Position numbers and translations under genes: made by a program. Shown one piece after another: positions 47,826 to 58,831 of a DNA stretch of 64,000 nt (positions are counted from its first letter, which is position 1; each line of letters opens with the position of its first letter). The stretch lies in the NCBI GenBank assembly GCA_018350325.1, contig JAEVLN010000010.1:62001-126000 (forward strand), in the 5' to 3' direction. The notes beneath the pieces are model-generated. The model had not been told where the DNA came from and searched no databases. It worked only from the letters and a program-made list of their open reading frames with translations. Source of the DNA: Globodera rostochiensis (Eukaryota; Nematoda; Chromadorea; Rhabditida; Heteroderidae).

Positions 47826-49632
47826 TCGTGGGCTGGGGGGGAGGGCACCGTCGTATCAGAAGCCGATTATAAATGAAATGCTGTTTTTGGCACTGCTGGG
47901 GGGCTGACACGGAAACGGAGCAAAGGCCCAATTAGAAAATATGGTGGTTTTTTGATTGATACAAAAATATGTAATGCCTTTAAATAACAAACACTACAAA
48001 TGCGCTGAAGAACATAAAGTGCCAAGTTTTGATTAATTTTTTTGTTTAAATTCTTGCCATTAAAAAGTTAAAAGTTAGGCAGAAATCTTTAAAGTTGAAA
48101 GTTATTCGGATGTCGGACCCCGAGAAGACTTTGTTACAAATTCTTGTTTATTTTTTAAATCAAAATCTCTTTTAATTCAAATAATGGCTTAAGCTTTACC
48201 TATAGGAAAACTCAATCAAATCTTTCTCAAGGAAGTCGCCGAATAAGTAAAGTGTTGTATTTAACTTTGTGTGGAAATCCTAAATCCTTTGCAAATGAAT
48301 GGAATGGGTGGCACGGGGATAGATAAATTACCAATTTGTATGCCGTTGCTGAGACGCTAACCCCCCACATAATAATGAATGAATGAATGAATGGGTGGGG
48401 GTGGAGAAGGGTGGTGCCGACAACGGCGGAATGGGCGGCAAACGGAAGGTGCCGACACTAGAGTCCGGTAAAATAACAATTCCGGAACGGGAACGGGCTT
48501 TCAAAAAGTACGGGACGGGGCTTTTTCCGTTTTCCCGCAAAAAATCCCGCCCGGGGGAACGGGCCCGGGAATCCCATACTTTTCGTTCCCGCCGATCTCT
48601 AGCCGAGACTGCTCAGCTCAGAGGGCCGACCATTCAGCTCCACGCCAAAAGTAATGTTCGGCAAATGCTTTTGCAATTCGGCGGGGTATACCGGTTTAGG
48701 TTATATAGACAAAAAACCGATACCAAACAAAAACCCGAAAACCTAACAATTTTTCCGGTCGGATACCGAAGAATATCGCACGCAGATACCTAATTAAAAA
48801 AATTGTAAATCTTTGAACGGCATGCACGTTAAACACCCAGAAACCATCCCAAATTTTCATCAACAGATCAATGTTTGAAATAGGTAATATTGAAAAAAGT
48901 GCATAAAATGGTTTAAAAATAAAAACGTTTTTGATTGTCGGCACTTAAGTGTCCTGTCGCTTTATTATCGTCGACGGCACCTAATGGGCCAATTGTGGGA
49001 AAGACGTCGGCAAATGGAATGGCATTGGAAAATGCGCGCAATTTAATTGGGTGGAGAGAACGAAGCGAAGGGTTGGCCATTATTTGACATTTTTGTACTT
49101 AATGAGAAGCGAACTTTTTTATGGCCATTCATTCGTTCACACACGCAATTCACACGGCCTCAGGCAATGAATGGGAAAACTCATTAACTCATTAGCACGG
49201 AAGGTGGAAGGACGCTAATGGGTTAATGAGCCGGAGAAAGCGCCTAAACATTTCAAAATAATCAAAAAATTGTAAATCATTCATTAACATGTGAAATAAA
49301 ACTAAAATCACCATAATTGCTTTTGCTTTTTCAAAGTAGGATTGGCAACCCGACCCCGACATTTTTGATCGGGGCTTTCGCCCCCGAAGCCCGAATTGGT
49401 GGCGAATTTTTTATAATGTCTTAATAAAATCATCATTAAAAAATCTTAATTTAATTTTTAATATACTTTGTGAATTGATTTGTGAGCGTAACTGAAAATA
49501 ACGTTAAATGGCAAGTGGCAAGACATGCGCGCACCTGTCGGAATTGAATTAAGGTTGGTAAATGTAAAATTAATGTTTTCCAAGTAAAGAAATAGCGCCT
49601 TTGGTGCCACGTACAGTGACAGCTGTAAACAT
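47826..49632. other. Gene-free region upstream of the receptor gene
   Basis: No exon chain on either strand. It contains the MITE at 48459-48601, another fragment starting TAATGTTCGGCAAATG (about 48653) with GATACCGAA-type words, and a short fragment with CCCGACCCCGAC words at 49341-49400. Confidence 0.5.
48459..48601. mobile_element. hAT-like MITE with CCGGAACGGGAACGGG core
   Basis: Ends TAGAGTCCGG and GATCTCTA share TAGAG/CTCTA. Flanks GCCGACAC (48451-48458) and GCCGAGAC (48602-48609) match at 7 of 8. The core iterates CGGGAACGGGC and its complement CCCGTTCCCG-like words. Confidence 0.7.
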
Positions 49633-50289
49633 TAGTGTTCGGCAAATGGGGTTTTTCGGTATTCGGTATCGGTATTTCGGTATAATACCGATAAAAAATA
49701 CCGCGGTAATACCGAAAAATACCGCGGTAATACCGAAAAATACCGAAAATACCGCGGTATTCCAGTCAGAGATATCTTGGTCGGTATTCGGTATCGGTAT
49801 TTCGGTATAATACCGATACCGAAAAAAAACCGAAATCCCAAAATTTCTTCGGTATCGGTATTTCGGTAAAATACCGATAAAAAATACCGCGGTAATACCG
49901 AAAAATACCGCGGTAATACCGAAAAATACCGAAAATACCGCGGTATTCCAGTCAGAGATATCTTGGTCGGTATTCGGTATCGGTATTTCGGTATAATACC
50001 GATACCGAAAAAAAACCGAAATCCCAAAATTTCTTCGGTATCGGTATTTCGGTAAAATACCGATAAAAAATACCGCGGTAATACCGAAAAATACCGAAAA
50101 TACCGCGGTATTCCAGTCAGAGATATCTTGGTCGGTATTCGGTATCGGTATTTCGGTATAATACCGATACCGAAAAAAAACCGAAATCCCAAAATTTCTT
50201 CGGTCGGTATACCGAATCGGTAATACCGAAAAAAATACCGCGGTAATACCGAAAAATACCGCGGTAATACCGTACCGTGCCGAACATTA
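49633..50289. mobile_element. hAT-like element built from GGTATTCGGTATCGG words
   Basis: Perfect 8-bp duplication GTAAACAT (49625-49632 and 50290-50297). Ends TAGTGTTCGGCA and TGCCGAACATTA. The whole 657-bp interior iterates CGGTATTTCGGTATAATACC and complements, with a higher-order unit of about 190 bp repeated three times around CCAGTCAGAGATATCTTGG. Confidence 0.92.
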
Positions 50290-50297
50290 GTAAACAT

Positions 50298-51578
50298 TAA
50301 ATGAAAGTGTTGGTGGGGAGGGTTAGAGAAATTGTTTTAAACTTTATTTTCCGCCCCGAGGGGATTTTGAATTTTCGACCAAATGTTCAAATTCGGGACC
50401 GGGGTTCGAAATCGGTCAAACTGGAGGTCAGCTTCGGCTTCTACGGCTAGAAACACTTTATAAAAAACAATAACAAATTTGTTAAATTTCAAAACCCATG
50501 TTGAAATCTGTATGAGATGAAGAATGATATCGAAAATTGGTTAGATTTGAAATTAGTTATAATTAGAGCCCGGATTTTCATGTTTCATTTTTTTTTGCGA
50601 ATAGGGCTTGACGAGAGAAGCCAAGAAATAGCATTCATTTTTTTAAAATTAGAGCGACTTTTTAGTCAATATACCTAAATCCATATTTGGCTTTTTTGAG
50701 AATAAATTCATATTTCTCCATTTTTCCATTTCAGCGATTTTTTTGGATAATTCTTAAGAAAAATGCAATATTTTAGGCATTTTTCCGAAAATTTTTGAAG
50801 AAATTCAATATTTTAGCAACTTTTTGCCAAAAAAATTTTTCTAGCACAACCGCGGGAGCAGAGTTGCAGCGGATAGATTTGTTTTCGTCCTGTTTTGGCA
50901 ATTTGTTGGACAATTTTAAAACATTCAAATTCTTTTCTGACCTTACAGTTTTATCATAAATATAAAAATTTTTTGCGCCATTTTTTACATAATCAATGGT
51001 CAGGTCGTCCGTCGTTCAGAGGACACTTTGAGTGGCGTCGTTGTTATTCTTTGTCTGGGTCATTTCATTTTGCATTTGCCACTTATTGTACATGCCTAGG
51101 AACGTAATTTAATTTGCCTTTTTCTTCCCTATGCCAATTGGAACACTTTTTTAAATATTTCCTAAATTACTAATCAAATTTATTATTAATTCGGTTAGAT
51201 TCCATTTCTAAAATCTGTACTACACAATTCAAAAGCTTTAGCTACTGCCGCTAAATCCTGGCAAAAAAAAAAAGAAGGTTGTGTGATTTTTTAAAATTTG
51301 TGTTGCTAAAACAAGAATCTGTTCTAAACAGGATAGCATATTAGAGTGCGGCAAAATCGCATTTGCGGGATCCTGCTGCGAGATTTTTTTCTGAAATCTT
51401 TGCGGGACCGGATTTGCGGGATAAATCCCGCAAAATGCCGCATTTTAAATTTGCGGGATCCCGCGCGGGATTGAGGGATTTTTTCAAAAAAATCAAAACA
51501 CCTTTCATACTGAACCGAATCGTTCAATTAGTATCATTTGAAAGCACTTATTTATCTAAGACTATTTGTAACTGGGGC
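50298..51578. other. Gene-free, repeat remnants
   Basis: No supported exons. The palindromic core TTCTTAAGAAAAATGCAATA occurs at about 50752. A GCGGGATCCCGCGCGGGATT word stretch lies at 51355-51480 (ends not found). Confidence 0.5.
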
Positions 51579-52011
51579 CAGGGCGGCCAGATCACCTGCG
51601 ACCAAATATGGCAACCGGCTTTAAAAATATGGCATTTTTATGGCATCGAAGGGCCAAAAATATGGCATTTTTATGGCATGCTTTCTTAAGGAATTTTCAA
51701 ACATGCAATTTTTTTTTGAGAATTCTGTTTACTGTTGGGTGGGGGGCGGGTCGGCGGTGCCGATAGGCGCCGCCGAGAAAATTTTGAATTTTTGACTCAA
51801 TTTGTTAACAGATTTTCAACCAAAAACTTCAAATTGTAAGAATCAAAGAGCACTTTTTCGGGAATTCTCATTTTTCCCTTAAAAATGAGAATTTTTCACA
51901 AAGTTGTAAAATATGGCAAAATTATGGCACGTGTGGAAATATGGCAAAAAATATGGTAAATTTCCAAAATTATGGCATTTGCCATCAAATGAGGGCATTC
52001 TGGCCGCCCTG
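51579..52011. mobile_element. hAT-like element with ATGGCATTTTTATGGCA core
   Basis: Flanks ACTGGGGC (51571-51578) and ACTAGGGC (52012-52019) match at 7 of 8. Ends CAGGGCGGCCAGATC and TTCTGGCCGCCCTG are inverted. The interior iterates AATATGGCATTTTTATGGCA and contains the hairpin cassette at 51748-51780. Confidence 0.85.
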
Positions 52012-52130
52012 ACTAGGGCCGAGACCGGGGTTTTGGGAAATCCCGGGGACCGGGACCGTAAAAGCCGGGATCGGGATTTTGGCTTTTCAAAAACCGGGAT
52101 GTTATTAACCGGGGTTGGCAATGGGGGAAT

Positions 52131-52291
52131 CTGAGTGCCGATTCAGTCCCGTATTGAAGCTAAGCCTAAGCTTGGTCTAAGCTATGCTTAGGCTTAGGCT
52201 AGCTTAGGCTCCTAACAAACCCCAAGCCAAGATGGCTTAGGCCTAAGCTAAGTTTAATCTTAGCTTCAGTACGGACTGAATCGGCACTCAG
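52131..52291. repeat. Palindromic element with AAGCCTAAGC core
   Basis: CTGAGTGCCGATTCAGTCCC at the left is the complement of GGACTGAATCGGCACTCAG at the right; the inside iterates AAGCTTAGGCTTAGGC-like words. No target duplication is clear. Similar TTAGGCTTAGGCCTAAGC text occurs at 46252-46325. Confidence 0.7.
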
Positions 52292-52366
52292 AGTGGGATT
52301 CATTTCGACAGTGAACTATTTTTTCAACTTTGACTGTCAACAATGGGGAATTTCGACAGTAATCAT

Positions 52367-53099
52367 CAGGGCAGGCACTTTTAGGTAAGAAAAATTGGAA
52401 AATTGGTACCTAAATAGGTGAGAAAAAAATGCCGAAATAGGTACCAAATAGGTACAAAAACCTTGAAATAGGTACAAAATTAAGTAAGTAAAAAAGTTTT
52501 ACCGAAAATTTTTAAACACCAAACCAAAAAAAAACGATTATAAATAAAAGCATATTTTTGAGTTTCGAGCATATTTTGTGAAAATCTGGAAAAATAGACC
52601 TAAAATCATCGATTTCTGACTGTTTTTAAAAAAATAATTCATATTTAACAATAGCCTTTTAGTCATTTTCCGAAAAAAATCCATAAAAAAATAAACTCGC
52701 ATAAAAAATAAGGCAAAAATGGCGGCGCTGAAAAGGACCACGCCCAAATGGCGCTGGAGCCGAGATGGCCAGGGTGGCAATGAGTTGACCTGGCGCTTAA
52801 AACTACCGGAATTGCCATTTTTCGGTGCATATTTCGGTATTTTTGGTGCATATTTTGGCCTTTTTTTGGCATTTATATTAAAAAAATTCAAAAACCTGAA
52901 AATAGATAACAAAAGGTCGAAATAGGTAGAAAAATAGGTACCTAGGTAATAGGTAGAAAAAAGCCGAAATAGGTAAAAATAGTTATTATAAAATCCATCC
53001 AGGAGCCTCAGATTGAGCTAAAAATGTGTTTTTTTGTGCTTAACTCAGCGTGCCAAGCTCGCATAAAAAATAGGTATTTACCTAAAAGTGCCAGCCCTG
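52367..53099. mobile_element. hAT-like element with AATAGGTACCTA words
   Basis: Flanks GTAATCAT (52359-52366) and GTAATCAA (53100-53107) match at 7 of 8. Ends CAGGGCAGGCACTTTTAGGT and ACCTAAAAGTGCCAGCCCTG are nearly perfect inverted repeats. Near both ends AATAGGTACC-type words iterate; the middle repeats GGTGCATATTT and GGCATTT-like text. Confidence 0.88.
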
Positions 53100-53192
53100 G
53101 TAATCAAAAATTTTAAAATACAAATCAAGAATCATGTCCGGTACAAAAAAATATATAGTGCATATTGCAGTATTTGTTTGCAAATCACTAGG

Positions 53193-54039
53193 GTTGGACA
53201 AAACCGGATATTATCCGGGTCCCGCGGATACCGGATAGCTCAAAAACACCCGGAAAATGGTTTTTGCAGAAAATTTTTTCCAAGCCCTCAGGGATTTTTT
53301 TTCCCAATTTACCCCCGTTTTCAGTGTATTTTGGGGTGTCGGGATCTCCATCAAGGAGGTGTCTGATCAATTTGGTGTAATTATCTTTTTTGATCAGCAT
53401 CAAAAGTTATGCAAGCATGAATTTTTGTTTGGATTTTTGGCCACACAAAAAATGGATTGTTGCTTTACTTTTCCACCACTCAAAAGAGGTGTGATTGGAC
53501 ATGGGGTAAAACAATGTTTTGACGTGATGGTCTGGCACTATTGCTCTACATCATTTTAAAGCCCACAAAAAATGCTACAAAAAAACCCCTGAAAACTTTG
53601 CCTCACAATGCTTCTCTAGTTGTTATACCGCGTTAAACAAAACAAAATTTTTGTCGCTTTACTTTTGCACACCACTGTACCTTTTTGAATTTCGTTCAAA
53701 TTACTTAAAAATATATGGATAATGCGCCGATTTTTTTTTCTACAATTTATGACACTAAAAATTAAGATCATCAACATTGAACAAAGTTATGAATTCTTAA
53801 ATATTCACTCAATTTTGCTGGGCAAAAAAATAAAAATTTGAAATATTTCTGAATTGTCATCAAAAATATTTTAAAAAACGAAACTATTTTAAAAAATGAT
53901 CAGAATCAATAAATGTTTATAGAAAGTGACATCTATGCAGACGGAATCCGAACCCCAACCTGACCATCCACAACCCAGACCACTCACCACCTGCCCTTAA
54001 GCGCTAATTTTGACTAATTGATTTGCGAGTTGCCTAAAA
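53193..54039. other. Transposon fragments, no gene
   Basis: At 53193 a TAGGGTTGGACAAAACCGG end starts CCGGATATTATCCGG words. Further on, 53640-53686 resembles a Tc1/mariner-type inverted end when read on the minus strand (ACAGTGGTGTGCAAAAGTAA). An open frame at 53257-53559 shows no transposase motif that I recognise. The 3' part is AT-rich and may hold the promoter of the gene at 54040. Confidence 0.45.
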
Positions 54040-55153
54040 ATGGCAGCGTTAGAAATACGAATGCAACAACTGCGACTTCCTCGCGAGCTCATTTATGAGC
54101 AGATATCTTTTTTGCCAAGCGCAGATTGCAGGGCAAGGCGTTTGCTGATCACCAACTCTCTTCTGCACACAGCAATCGCCCATGGCAAAAATGCCAACAA
54201 TTGGAGACGACCTGTGCCTGCTAAGGTGAGATTTGTAAAGTCAGTCCCGAGTTGGCTCTAATGTTTCAATCACTTTCGAATTCATACCTTTAAACAATTT
54301 CTGATTTTTGCAATTAATTTAATTATTATTTCAATTAACTAATACAATTTACATATCAATAGGACAATTTTTCGGCGGATTCCGATAAATAAAGCTATCA
54401 CATTTTTGAATTCCCATCATTTTGTTGATAATACGGAAGAGATTTTTGCTCATTTGTAAAGAAAATCTAACAAAATTAAAAGAATTAAAAATATTTGCTT
54501 GGAAACCCCCCCCCCCATATTTTCTTCTAAAATATTTTGTGTTACAGGGCAAAGAAGCAGCATATCTTTACAAAAGTGTAGAAGGCATAAATGTGAGGCC
54601 GTTACTTCCTCGAATTCACACTCAGGAAGAGCACTTTCCTTTTCCAATTGGACAATTTCACAAATACGCGATGCCAACAACGGAGAACAGTGGCATTTTG
54701 CAGTACAAAATGGGCGTCCTTCTGTTCATCGACGAGCAAATTGTTCCTCCGCCAATGACGATGTGTGAAGCTGTATGTAATTAATTACCTATTTAAAAAA
54801 GCAAAAAAAGGAGAATTATTTTAGCGCGACAATTTCTGTAAACATCTCATGAGCAGTAGGACGCGTTTTAAATTCAGTCTCTGTGGGTCCGTCAATTGTG
54901 TTCATATTGAACGTTGCAAGGATAAGGCAAGATTGATTATTTTGAGTTTGAAGATTTATTTTGTTTTAGGCATTCGACATGCTCATTATTTTCATTCGAA
55001 ATCCCATCGGACTCTCGAAATTTGCCCGCGGGCTTCGCTTCCTCATTCACGCCATAAAGGCTACAATGGACAATGTAATGTTTCTTCTTATGTCGATTAT
55101 TTAAATAGGGTTGGTCCCCGACATTTTTTCCAAATCTTCACTGGCAAGCATAA
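54040..55153 (+). CDS. F-box-like protein, tandem paralogue 1
   Basis: Exons 54040-54225, 54548-54772, 54825-54926 and 54970-55074 are in phase; a last short exon 55109-55153 is tentative. The N-terminus (LPRELIYEQISFLPSADCRA, then RRLLITNSLLH) has the F-box pattern LPxEL...FLP...R, so it may recruit targets to an SCF ubiquitin ligase (family knowledge; match by eye). Exon 2 contains LLPRIHTQ and the block MPTTENSGILQYKMGVLLFI, shared with the paralogue at 57260. Exon 3 has a CKHLMSS segment and exon 4 a hydrophobic AFDMLIIFIRNPIGLSKFAR. The intron 54927-54969 starts with GC, at the same place as in the paralogue. About 220 residues in total. Confidence 0.65.
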
Positions 55154-55236
55154 AATTTAAAATCCATTCATCATCCGGATCCGGCCAGTTCGGCGCGGCC
55201 CAGTCGGCGCGATCAGTCATAACTCGTCAATAGGAA

Positions 55237-55851
55237 CAGGGCTGTATCAAAATTTCGATTTTCGACGTTTTTTCCTTTCGATTTTCGATTTCGACAAAAA
55301 TGGGCTGTTTTTTCGAAAATATTTCGAAAGTCGTGGTCCCGGCTTTTAAATTTTTGTCAGGGACGGGCAGTGGTCTTGCCAACTTTTTGACAAAATTTCA
55401 ATCTTTTTTACATATTAAAATGCGCAATCATCACATCTTCTTGAATTTTTGCTTTCATTTTCTTTACAAATATCATTACAATGTTCAAAAATTTCCCCGG
55501 CGGCGCCGCCGAACTCCTCCACTTTTACGTAATTTAAGAAAAAAAAATTTTCCTATGCTTAAATTTGCTAAAATTTTGATGAAATTTCTTAACAAAATTG
55601 AGTCAAAAATACAAAAATTTTTCTCGGCGGCGCTTATCGGCACCATCGACCCCCCCCCCTTCCCCCACCCCCCACCCGCCCAAAAGCTTTAAGCCGAAGA
55701 AGGGCCACTGAAGCAAAAAATGACGACTTATCAAACAATATTTTATTAAAATAAATTATTTTATTAAAATAAATTTTAGTCACATAAAAAAAAATTTCGA
55801 CGTTTTTTTCCTTTCGATTTCGACATTTTTGTTAGTTTCGACACAGCCCTG
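55237..55851. mobile_element. hAT-like element with TTTCGATTTTCGA core
   Basis: Flanks AATAGGAA (55229-55236) and ATTAGGAA (55852-55859) match at 7 of 8. Ends CAGGGCTGTATC and TCGACACAGCCCTG. Near both ends TTTCCTTTCGATTTTCGA-type words iterate; the centre has the hairpin cassette (55615-55650) and poly-C. Confidence 0.85.
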
Positions 55852-56048
55852 ATTAGGAAAGCCAATCAAACAAAGCCCCATTTGCCGAACACTAGTGTCA
55901 ACGAATATCTTGGAACCGAACCGAGACCTTTGATTATCCGATCCGAAAAAATCCCTTTTCTATGGTTCGGTTCGGAATCGCCAACCCAACTTCAGACACT
56001 TATACGGCAACATAATTACTTTTTAAATCCTCTTAGTTTTTCCGTCTC

Positions 56049-56323
56049 AGTGAAAGTGAAGAACTCATCATGAAATATGCCGAGCTCGATGTCTATCCAG
56101 AAGTGGATATTGCCAAACTCGGCGCACATGGAATGGTGACTCATATTTGCTACTCATAATTTGGGTATTTTCGGGACTCGTTTGTTGTTTTGTTTCTTAT
56201 TTTATGCATTAACGTTAATCTGTTGTGCTTCTCCAATTATGCTTCTTCTTTATCACTGAAGGACGTATTAGCAGCCTTCATTTATTCGTTGTTAAGCGAG
56301 ATCCGCTGGTGCCGGGCGGGGTA
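56049..56323 (+). CDS. Orphan exons between the paralogues, low confidence
   Basis: After a TCCGTCTCAG acceptor, ESEELIMKYAELDVYPEVDI is followed by AKLGAHGM and a GTGACT donor. A second exon after CACTGAAG reads DVLAAFIYSLLSEIRWCRAG and stops. The first looks coding, but no upstream exon or family is found. It may be a remnant of a third gene copy or of the upstream part of the 57260 paralogue. Confidence 0.3.
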
Positions 56324-56369
56324 ATTTGCAAAAACGATTTAGTTTATGGGCGATTTTGTAGAGAATTTG

Positions 56370-56585
56370 TTGACGTGGGGGCCGAAACGTCCCTGGGCCG
56401 AAACGTGGGGGCCGAAACGTGGGGGCCGAAACGTCCCTGGGCCGAAACGTGGAGGCCGAAACGTCCCTGGGCCGAACGTGGGGGCCGAAACGTCCCTGGG
56501 CCGAACGTGGGGGCCGAAACGTCCCTGGGCCGAAACGTCCCTGGGCCGAAACGAGGGGGCCGAAACGACCCCCACTCAACCAGTT
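56370..56585. repeat. GGGCCGAAACGTCCCT tandem array
   Basis: About ten irregular copies of GGGCCGAAACGTCCCT and GTGGGGGCCGAAAC. All three frames stay open on both strands, so open frames here are artefacts. It resembles the word-iterated cores of the hAT-like elements, but no ends were found. Confidence 0.8.
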
Positions 56586-56589
56586 GGAG

Positions 56590-57259
56590 CTAATCTCGAC
56601 CAGGGTTGGGCGGAAATTTATTTTAAAAAAACGGAAAACGGAAAGATTTTTTTGAACGGAAAAAAGAGCAAAAACAACGGAAAAAAGGAAAACGGAAAAA
56701 TTTTTAAATAAAATAAAAAAATTATTTTTTCAATAATTTATTTTAATAAATATATTTTGAAATATTAACAGTAATTATTTTTAAATTTTGAAGGATGTCT
56801 TTTTTTCAGAAAGAAAGAAATACAATAGCTCAATGCTTTATTTTTTATGCTTTCCTTCACGAGTTATAGTCAAAAAATGGAAAATTTTTTTTGAGCAAAA
56901 AGACTCATCTATAATCAGTCTGTTACATAGGCTATGTTTTGGTCTCTGTGATTGATTTGAAGGATTGAATGTTGCATGTAATGTACCTTTAATTGACCTT
57001 TGGCAGGATCACCATCGCTAAACAAAAGGCATCGTATTATTTTGCATGTTTCTCTTAAGTGCAAAAACGTTTTACATTAAATAAGGGATGTCGCCGATTT
57101 TCAGACTATAATTTTGAGTTCCGCAATTTTTTAGCTCTCGGAATTACGATTTCCGCAATTTTTTAAGGCCTCGTGACTATTGCATTTGTTTTGAAAAATG
57201 GTTTCAATTTATTTGAAATTTATCAACAACACATTTTGGTTTAAATGTTTTTATTACAG
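56590..57259. other. Spacer upstream of paralogue 2
   Basis: Starts with CAGGGTTGGGCGGAAATTT and ACGGAAAACGGAAA words (probable element fragment to about 56710). The remainder is AT-rich. No first exon with an F-box-like start could be found for the paralogue at 57260. Confidence 0.5.
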
Positions 57260-58831
57260 GAAAAGGAGGAGGCCTCTCTGTTCATGCGTGTTCACGGAAC
57301 TGTTCAGCCACTACTTCCGCGCATTCACACCCAAGGAGCCAACAGGCCCTTTGTCATTGGGGACTTTAACAAACACGCGATGCCAACAACGGAGAACAGT
57401 GGCATTTTGCAGTACAAAATGGGCGTCCTTCTGTTCATCGACAAGCAAATTGTTCCTCCGGAAATGGAGCCTCAAGCCGTATGTAATTCAGAGTGCTCTA
57501 CGTAGTACGTACGCCAAAAAAAAAGATTTTTGTGTCAAAAAAAGTACCCACACAAGGTATCAAAGTTTTGGATAAAAATATTAGTAATTTTTATGCGCTC
57601 TACAAAATTTTGATGGATTTTTACGAATCGGACATTTTGACGTGCTTTTGTTTCTTTCCCCACTATCGAACATTTGACCGATTTTTGCCGGTAATACTGC
57701 TGATGGTGTCCCTCTTTTTTGAAAAAAAAAATAGGTTTTTTTCTTTGTTGGGGACACTGTTTTCCTCTTTTTACTAATTAACGTTTTACAAATTTATCCA
57801 TGCGAATGAATCACTGAGTTGAAAAAAATTATTGACGTTTTGAATCATGGATTAGGAAGTGTCGTACAATAAATCTGTTTGGCATATGCGCGCTCAGTGG
57901 GTCGTAAGACGTCAGGATATGCTTTTTCCGCAAAAAATCAATCTCGAAAATATTGTTCGAATTCGGGTTCGGGATGGTCGAAACTGAGCTCATACGGATT
58001 CTACGCACCAAATAACCCCAGAATTAGCCGTTTTCTCAACTTAGAAAAAAAACAAATTATTTTTTCAAAAAGGGGGGACAACCATTGGCAGTATTACCTT
58101 TTTGCCTACTGCACTTTTGCCCGTCAAACCTTTTGTCTACGTACGCCCAAAAATATGATTCGTTTTAAATTTTTTGGCAAAATCCGGATCCGAGTGTTTT
58201 ACTCAGATTATTCGATCCGGTCCGGCTTTTTGAAAAGAAGTCCGGGTATGGCCAAAATTCCGGCCTAAAGTGTGAATTGTCACTAATCAAAATTCAAACA
58301 TTTTTGGCGGAGCCACCATACCTTTTCCATTCCTAAAAAGCTTGAAAAAATGCTCGCATTTTTAAAGTTTTGATTGCAAATCTAAACAAATTTTAGTGAA
58401 AATCATAATTTTTCAAAAAAACTGCTTAAGAAAAATCCAATAAACCCCAAAAATGCACGCCCTAAGAATGGACTTTTTTGGCCCCCGAGCGGCCCTAATA
58501 GCAAAATAAGACCATTTTCAGCGCGGAAATTTGTGCCGACATCTCAAGACATTGATTCCGGCCTTTCAACAGGCTGGTTCTGACTGCGTTCAGATTCAAG
58601 AGAACGTTCAAGAGGCGAGAAGAAAGATTAAATGACAAAGATTATTTTGTTTTCAGGAATTTGCGATTGTGTTTTTGTTCTTTGCCAACCCGATTGGCAT
58701 TTTGAGACTGGGAAAGGGCCTGGACACAATTCTGGGCGCAATATTGGCTGCGCTGAATGATGTAATGTTTATATTTGTCTACGTACATATAACAAGAGAT
58801 AATTCAGCGTGCCATCCTTTTTCCGCCGTAG
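57260..58831 (+). CDS. Tandem paralogue 2 of the F-box-like gene, start missing
   Basis: Exons 57260-57478, 58522-58614, 58657-58761 and 58808-58831 are in phase and end in RAILFPP and TAG. Exon 57260 shares LLPRIHTQ and MPTTENSGILQYKMGVLLFI with paralogue 1. The next two exons match the last exons of paralogue 1 in length and pattern (exon of exactly 105 nt in both: FFANPIGILRLGKGLD against FIRNPIGLSKFARGLR). The intron 58615-58656 begins with GC, as in paralogue 1. No F-box-like first exon is found upstream, so this may be a truncated duplicate or start elsewhere. The 1 kb intron 57479-58521 is filled with repeats. Confidence 0.6.

Noticed and set aside
49632..50297. 221-residue open frame on the minus strand (RYFSVLPRYF repeats)
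   Set aside because: It is wholly inside a mobile element made of iterated words; there are no splice sites or non-repeat domain.
53257..53559. Possible transposase fragment
   Set aside because: No DDE or helix-turn-helix motif recognised; only the nearby Tc1/mariner-like end is suggestive.
56225..56711. Overlapping Gly/Arg/Pro-rich open frames
   Set aside because: They follow the GGGCCGAAACGT array in all frames; no gene structure.
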